DNA of 64,000 nucleotides from the NCBI RefSeq assembly GCF_000174415.1, contig NZ_ACJM01000011.1, positions 1-64,000 of the forward strand, in the 5' to 3' direction. Positions 59,308-64,000 of this stretch are shown here, piece by piece. Below the pieces are notes generated by a model. It was given only the letters and a program-made list of their open reading frames with translations. It ran no database searches and was not told where the DNA came from. Both the position numbers and the translations under genes were made by a program. Numbering within the stretch: the stretch's first letter is position 1; the number at the start of each line of letters is the position of its first letter. This DNA comes from Dethiobacter alkaliphilus AHT 1 (GTDB lineage: Bacteria; Bacillota; Dethiobacteria; Dethiobacterales; Dethiobacteraceae).

Positions 59308-60647
59308 AAACGCTGGTTTTATTAATTTTGGTTCTCACAAGCATTGGCCTGACCGGCAGGCTGCTATTTGGTCAGCCCGCACTGGAAACGGCGGCCTTGC
59401 CTGCTTATGAGCAGCTGGTATTTGGTGAAATGCGCCCCGTAACGGAACAAAATCTTCCTACACTGCGTCTTCAGGAAGTAGAAGAAAAGGAAGAAGAAGA
59501 AGAAGAAGAGAAAGAGACCACCTGGCGGATACTGTTTCCCTGGGACAATGAACACCGCCAGGCCTGGGGCCTGATGCTGGATTTGATGCGCATCTCTGAG
59601 CTGCCGCAGCAGCAGGAAGAAGCGCCGGAGCTGACCGGCAGGGTTGTTACCGCTGAGTTTGCCGTGCCCGCTACTCCCGGCCTTTGGTTGTCCTCTGCCG
59701 CCTCCGCAGACTTACAGATTACCGAGGCGGCCTGGCTGGCTGCCGAGCCGGAGTACATCTGGTACAGGGACGTGGCGGGAGAATGGCTAAAAGGACAACT
59801 GCCTGCTCTGCCGCCGGAATGGGAAAGTGAGACTGTGGAAACTTTTTCTCAGGCAGCAGTATATGTGGCCAGCGAAGCTGAGTCCTGGGAGGCGTTAAAC
59901 CTACCTGAAGAAGAGGTTATTTTGCTGCCCGGGGAAATGCCTGTCCTGGCAGCTTATGCTACGGTACCGGAGGAATTGGATGCGGAAAAACTGCTGCGCA
60001 GTATTTTTGTGGACACCGCTCTGGTGCGACGCATTGAGGAGCGGGACGGCGCCTTTATTTATACCGACGGACAACGGGGGTTACGTTTCTTTTCCCGTGG
60101 CGAACTGGAGTATTCTTCCCCCAATAGTGAACCGGGCCAGGAACCACTGGAGCTTTCCCAGATATTGCGGGAAACAGCCCAGTACCTGCAGTTGATGGGC
60201 GGATGGCCCGACCATCTGCATTTGAATCAGTTGGAGGAGGCTCCTCAGTTAAGTTGGGACAGGCGTCAGCAGCGCACCTATTCACTGTCTATGTTTTCAG
60301 TTCAGCACGGAGTGCCGCTGATTACACCCCAGCCTCCCGTTTCCCTGCGCCTTTCAGACCGTGGTGTGATTCATTATAACCGCCAAATCACCTTACTGGA
60401 CAACCCGGTGGGGCAGGAAAGCCGGCTTTTGGATCCCCGCGAACTGGCAGAAACTGTGGCGGAAAGGCTGGAGGCCGACCATGGCGGCGCAAGGCTTGTA
60501 GATATCTACCCCGCCTATTTTGTTGGCAGGGCCGCCGGCCAAAGCACAGCCCATCCGGTTTGGACATTTTCTTTTTCCGGCAATAAAAAGGCGGTAATGC
60601 ACGGCCACACCGGCCGCTTTCTCACCTGGATTGAGGAGGAGCAATAA
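59292..60647 (+). CDS. walH: WalK regulator WalH (YycH)
   Basis: 451 residues. One N-terminal transmembrane helix (TLVLLILVLTSIGLTG) and a large external part, as in YycH, which with WalI restrains WalK in Bacillus. Sequence is poorly conserved, so the call rests on position, topology and size. Residues about 61-74 are nearly all Glu, coded by a GAA run at 59475-59516. It ends one base into the walI start (TAATG). Confidence 0.85.
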   Translation: MRERIKTLVLLILVLTSIGLTGRLLFGQPALETAALPAYEQLVFGEMRPVTEQNLPTLRLQEVEEKEEEEEEEKETTWRILFPWDNEHRQAWGLMLDLMRISELPQQQEEAPELTGRVVTAEFAVPATPGLWLSSAASADLQITEAAWLAAEPEYIWYRDVAGEWLKGQLPALPPEWESETVETFSQAAVYVASEAESWEALNLPEEEVILLPGEMPVLAAYATVPEELDAEKLLRSIFVDTALVRRIEERDGAFIYTDGQRGLRFFSRGELEYSSPNSEPGQEPLELSQILRETAQYLQLMGGWPDHLHLNQLEEAPQLSWDRRQQRTYSLSMFSVQHGVPLITPQPPVSLRLSDRGVIHYNRQITLLDNPVGQESRLLDPRELAETVAERLEADHGGARLVDIYPAYFVGRAAGQSTAHPVWTFSFSGNKKAVMHGHTGRFLTWIEEEQ

Positions 60648-61495
60648 TGGATCTTTCCAGAGCAAAAACCATTCTGATTATAGCCTTTCTGCTGCTAAAT
60701 ATTTTTTTGGGTTACCGCCTCTGGTATACCCCTCAGTTTCTGCAGGCCGGACAGGTCATTACCTCAGAAGAAGTGGAAGCAGCCCGGCAATTGCTGCGGG
60801 AACATGGCTATGAGTTGCAGGCAGCCATCCCCCGTGAGGTGCCACGCCTTGCCCTTTTACATGTTTCCCGGGAAGCAAAGCCTCCGTCAGCCTGGGCTAA
60901 ACTCCTGCTGGATGAAGAAGTGCCCGGCGTGGTGACAGAAACAGGCAGCATTAAATTTCAAAGCGGTGAGGCCTCGGTGGAGGTAGCCCCCAACGGCCAG
61001 GTAATATATCGCCGCGATAAGACCGGCGCTGCTTCCGGGGATACATCTCCACAGACAGCCGATAGTTTCCTGAGGGAGCGGCAGCTTTGGTACGATGACT
61101 TAACCTTGGATGCGCAGCAACCCCTTGGCACCCAGGAGGGCAGCCGCATCAGTTATGTGCAGACGCACCAGGGGTTTCCCATATTTTTCAGTACAATTGA
61201 TGTTTTTATTGCCGATGGCTTTGTATATGGTGCTAACTTTTACCGGGTTAATCCCCTGAGCTTTAGCGAGCAGGAAGTACAGGTTATTTCCGCAGCGGAG
61301 GCCATGGAGGCCTTTATCGAAATATCTGCCGATTCTGGCGAAAATAAAATTACCGATATCTCCCTGGGGTATTTCAGCGCGGAATATGACGCTGAGCGCT
61401 GGGAAATAGTGCCTGTTTGGCGAATTACCGCCGATGATGGCTCCGCTCTGTATATTAATGCCTTTACCGGAGAAGCCGAAGCTTCCGCCTTGTAA
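60647..61495 (+). CDS. walI: WalK regulator WalI (YycI)
   Basis: 282 residues. Short N-terminal tail MDLSRAKTILIIAFLLLNIFLGY with a transmembrane helix, then an external domain; the phrase DLSRAKTILIIAFLLLN is typical of YycI. It pairs with WalH in the membrane to tune WalK. Coupled to walH by overlap. Confidence 0.88.
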   Translation: MDLSRAKTILIIAFLLLNIFLGYRLWYTPQFLQAGQVITSEEVEAARQLLREHGYELQAAIPREVPRLALLHVSREAKPPSAWAKLLLDEEVPGVVTETGSIKFQSGEASVEVAPNGQVIYRRDKTGAASGDTSPQTADSFLRERQLWYDDLTLDAQQPLGTQEGSRISYVQTHQGFPIFFSTIDVFIADGFVYGANFYRVNPLSFSEQEVQVISAAEAMEAFIEISADSGENKITDISLGYFSAEYDAERWEIVPVWRITADDGSALYINAFTGEAEASAL

Positions 61496-61543
61496 AAAAC
61501 TGTCTTTAAGACAGGAATTTCATATTTATATCACGAATATATA

Positions 61544-61572
61544 TTTTCAGTAGCAGAAATGTATTGTATACT
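61544..61572 (+). promoter_or_regulatory. Possible promoter of murA
   Basis: TTTTCA and TATACT with a 17-nt spacer, about 50 bp before the murA start. A small hairpin (CTGTCTTTAAGACAG) lies just after walI upstream of it. Both are weak, so this is tentative. Confidence 0.4.
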
Positions 61573-61624
61573 GATATGGTATGGAGTTATGACAACTAAC
61601 AGTCACACGCAGGAGGACTAATAG

Positions 61625-62881
61625 ATGCCCAAATTGCTTATTAAGGGTAACAGACAACCCCTTCAGGGAGAAGTTAAAGTAAGCGGCGCCAAAAATGCTG
61701 CCGTAGCCATTATTCCGGCAGCCATTCTTACTGCTGCACCGGTGCGGATAGAAAATTTGCCGGAGATTAACGACATTAAAATTCTGGTGGATATACTGGA
61801 CGCGCTGGGCGTAAAAACCCAGTGGGAGAGCAGTTCAACCCTGCTGGTGGATGCGTCTACGCTAAAGAGCTGGCAACCACCCTATGATTTGGTAAAAAAA
61901 CTGCGAGCCTCCTACTATCTCATCGGCGCTCTGGTGGGTCGTTTCGGCAAAGCGGACGTGCCTATTCCCGGCGGCTGCGATCTGGGCCCCCGGCCCATAG
62001 ACCAGCATATTAAGGGCCTGGCAGCCCTGGGCGCCCAGGTGGATGTGGAGCATGGACTCATCAGAGTGGAAGCGAATCATCTCACCGGGACCAATGTTTA
62101 CCTGGATGTGGTCAGCGTCGGTGCCACCATCAATATTATGCTGGCTGCTGTGCGGGCCCGCGGAAAAACCATTATTGAAAACGCAGCTAAAGAGCCGGAA
62201 ATTGTGGATGTGGCCAATTTTCTTACTTCCATGGGAGCCAAGATTCGCGGAGCCGGCACTGATGTAATCAAAATTACCGGCGTGGACGAACTGGGGCCCG
62301 CGGATCACTGTGTGATCCCCGACCGCATTGAAGCAGGCACATATATGATTGCCGCCGCTGCCACCGGTGGAAATGTGCTGTTGCGTGACGTGATTCCCAA
62401 GCATCTGGATCCCATCACCGCCAAGCTGCGGGAAATGCATATGACGGTGGATGTCACCGATGACCAGATTCGTGTTGTGGGCTGTGCTTCACCGCAGGCT
62501 GTGGATATCAAGACCTTCCCCTATCCCGGCTTCCCCACCGACTTGCAGTCCCAGGCCATGGTCCTTTTGACTCAGGCCAGTGGTAGCAGTGTTATTACCG
62601 AAAATGTATTTGAAGGGCGCTTTAAGCATGTTGATGAATTAAAACGCATGGGAGCCCGTATTAAGGTGGAAGGGCGCACGGCCATAATTGACGGCTGCTG
62701 TGGTCTTTCCGGTGCCCCTGTCCGGGCCACCGACCTGCGGGCAGGAGCTTCCTTTATTATTGCCGGGCTCATTGCCGAAGGTGATACCGTTATCAGTGAA
62801 ATTAATCATATTTACCGTGGTTATGAAAAGATTTGTGACAAATTAAATGCCCTGGGCGCATCGATTCAGGAAATTGAATAG
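61625..62881 (+). CDS. murA: UDP-N-acetylglucosamine 1-carboxyvinyltransferase
   Basis: 418 residues. It adds enolpyruvate to UDP-GlcNAc, the first committed step of peptidoglycan synthesis. It has LLIKGNRQPLQGEVKVSGAKNAA and the catalytic Cys118 in PGGCDLGPRPIDQH; the Cys means it should be sensitive to fosfomycin. DRIEAGTYMIAAA and TDLRAGASFIIAGLIAEG are also typical. GGAGG precedes the ATG. Confidence 0.96.
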   Translation: MPKLLIKGNRQPLQGEVKVSGAKNAAVAIIPAAILTAAPVRIENLPEINDIKILVDILDALGVKTQWESSSTLLVDASTLKSWQPPYDLVKKLRASYYLIGALVGRFGKADVPIPGGCDLGPRPIDQHIKGLAALGAQVDVEHGLIRVEANHLTGTNVYLDVVSVGATINIMLAAVRARGKTIIENAAKEPEIVDVANFLTSMGAKIRGAGTDVIKITGVDELGPADHCVIPDRIEAGTYMIAAAATGGNVLLRDVIPKHLDPITAKLREMHMTVDVTDDQIRVVGCASPQAVDIKTFPYPGFPTDLQSQAMVLLTQASGSSVITENVFEGRFKHVDELKRMGARIKVEGRTAIIDGCCGLSGAPVRATDLRAGASFIIAGLIAEGDTVISEINHIYRGYEKICDKLNALGASIQEIE

Positions 62882-62889
62882 GTAGCGTT

Positions 62890-63507
62890 ATGCAAATACT
62901 TTTGGCACGTCACGGCCAAACAACGGCAAACGCCGAAAAGCGTTTTCAGGGGCAGATTGACTGCCCCTTGAATTCCACAGGGCAAGACCAGGCCCGCCGT
63001 CTGGCAGGGCTTCTGGCCCAGTTTGAGCCGGGCAGGATTTTTACCAGTGATTTAAGCCGCAGTATCCACACCGCCCGGCCGGCGGCAGAACTGCTAAAGC
63101 TTGAGCCGGTGGTATCCCCGGTTTTCAGGGAATATTCCTGGGGTGTGTTGGAGGGTCTGACCTGGCCGGAAATAAAAGAGCGGTATCCCGCTCTTTTTTC
63201 AGAGCTGCGCATAGATCTGCGCCGGGTAAACATCCCCGGGCAGGAGCCGCTGGAAAGTTTTCGCCAACGACTGCAGCAGGGGCTGAAGCTGCTGCTGGAT
63301 GAAGGCAACCCCCGCACCGTGGCCCTGGTGGGCCATGGACGGTACTTAAATGCCCTGGTGGTGGAGTTTCTCGGTTTGGATTTTGCCGGACCTTGGCCCT
63401 TTTCTTTTTCCTCTGCTGCGGTCACCGTCCTGGAAGCGCGCGGCGGACGCCGCCGGTTAATCAGGTTCAATGAAGAATGCCATTTGATGGGAGAAACCAA
63501 TGCTTGA
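62890..63507 (+). CDS. Histidine phosphatase family protein
   Basis: 205 residues. The phospho-His motif is LLARHGQTTANAEKRFQGQ, followed by SDLSRSIHTARPAAE and LVGHGRYLNALV. Members include phosphoglycerate mutase-like and CobC-type phosphatases; the substrate cannot be told. It starts 8 nt after murA and overlaps walJ by 8 nt. Confidence 0.88.
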   Translation: MQILLARHGQTTANAEKRFQGQIDCPLNSTGQDQARRLAGLLAQFEPGRIFTSDLSRSIHTARPAAELLKLEPVVSPVFREYSWGVLEGLTWPEIKERYPALFSELRIDLRRVNIPGQEPLESFRQRLQQGLKLLLDEGNPRTVALVGHGRYLNALVVEFLGLDFAGPWPFSFSSAAVTVLEARGGRRRLIRFNEECHLMGETNA

Positions 63508-64000
63508 AATATGTATGCTGGCCAGCGGCAGTTCCGGCAACGCCATTTATGTGGCAACAGAGCAAACAAAACTGTTAATAGATGCCGGCCTGAGCGGTAA
63601 AAAGCTGGCCGCCGCCCTGACGGAAATTGATGTTGACCCTTTTTCTCTGGATGCACTGCTTTTATCTCATGACCATAACGATCACACCTGTGGCGCCGGC
63701 ATTATGGCCCGGCGCTACCGTATGCCTCTGTATGCCACAGGCCCTACCTGGCAGGCCGCCGCCTGTAAAATGGGTCCTGTTCCAGAAGAGATGTGCCGTA
63801 CCCTGCCCTCCTTTGGAGAGATGCAGTTTGCCGACTTAACGGTGGAAAGCTTTCCCATACCCCACGATGCGGCAGGGCCGGTTGGTTTTGTCTTTCGCCA
63901 GGCAGAGAAATCCATAGCCCTGGTCACCGATCTGGGCATGATTACTCCAGACATTTTTCAAATGCTGCAAAACGTAAATTGCCTGGTGCTGGAAGCAAAC
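63500..64000 (+). CDS. walJ: WalJ (YycJ) metallo-beta-lactamase-fold protein, 5' part
   Basis: The first 167 codons of a gene that runs off the right edge. It begins LEICMLASGSSGNAIYVAT, has the metal motif LLSHDHNDHTCG, and IPHDAAGPVGFVF and LVTDLG. This is the YycJ/WalJ MBL-fold family, which is linked to WalRK and to coordination of cell division with replication. GGGAG lies before the ATG, inside the phosphatase gene. No stop codon is seen within the window. Confidence 0.9.
   Translation, partial: MLEICMLASGSSGNAIYVATEQTKLLIDAGLSGKKLAAALTEIDVDPFSLDALLLSHDHNDHTCGAGIMARRYRMPLYATGPTWQAAACKMGPVPEEMCRTLPSFGEMQFADLTVESFPIPHDAAGPVGFVFRQAEKSIALVTDLGMITPDIFQMLQNVNCLVLEAN

Overview
The window spans a chromosomal replication origin of an endospore-forming Firmicute, most likely a member of the Clostridia of moderate G+C content. 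The evidence is the gene order (rpmH-rnpA-yidD-yidC-jag-mnmE-mnmG-rsmG-noc-soj-parB to the right of dnaA; dnaN-recF-remB-gyrB-gyrA to the left), the spore-linked genes (lonC, yyaC, GerMN domains), a T-box leader, the WalRK-HIJ cluster, and Firmicute-type parS and Noc sites. A relative of the haloalkaliphilic Dethiobacter group is possible, but the sequence alone does not settle it. Genes point away from dnaA almost throughout: minus strand to the left, plus strand to the right.

Left arm, from the edge inward: a four-gene minus-strand group (family-4 uracil-DNA glycosylase, OmpR-type response regulator, histidine kinase, and a large lipoprotein with a beta-propeller and two GerMN-like domains); pdxST for vitamin B6; two small membrane-anchored proteins of unknown function; ddl; an EF-G2-type translation GTPase; a dispersed palindromic repeat and a 44-residue zinc-ribbon protein; pspC; and a branched-chain amino acid operon ilvE-ilvD-ilvB-ilvN-ilvC driven by a consensus promoter and a T-box whose specifier reads GUC (valine). 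Then come a glutaredoxin, a biotin-less carboxyltransferase (transcarboxylase 5S/PycB type), a divergent membrane-anchored flavoprotein, gyrA, gyrB, remB, a DciA-like protein, recF and dnaN.

Centre: dnaA (29313-30677) is flanked on both sides by DnaA boxes, with six perfect 9-mers and an AT-rich stretch upstream. On the other side rpmH has a consensus promoter but an apparent one-base insertion in its reading frame.

Right arm: protein and RNA maturation genes (rnpA, yidD, yidC, jag, mnmE, mnmG, rsmG); chromosome segregation genes (noc, soj, parB) followed by two perfect parS sites; membrane and lipid genes; a perfect Noc-binding palindrome at 43457; adk, mscS and a DUF951 gene; a SIR2-like gene whose last codons lie in the second copy of the dispersed repeat; the rpsF-ssb-rpsR group with a possible autoregulatory leader; rplI, lonC, dnaB and purA; tRNA-Lys and tRNA-Glu; an M23 peptidase and an HExxH peptidase; and walR-walK-walH-walI, murA, a histidine phosphatase and walJ, which runs off the right edge.

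The most notable points are the response regulator-kinase-lipoprotein operon, which resembles actinobacterial mtrA-mtrB-lpqB but with the lipoprotein domains in reverse order; a Noc protein with its own candidate binding sites nearby; the dispersed repeat; and the rpmH frameshift.
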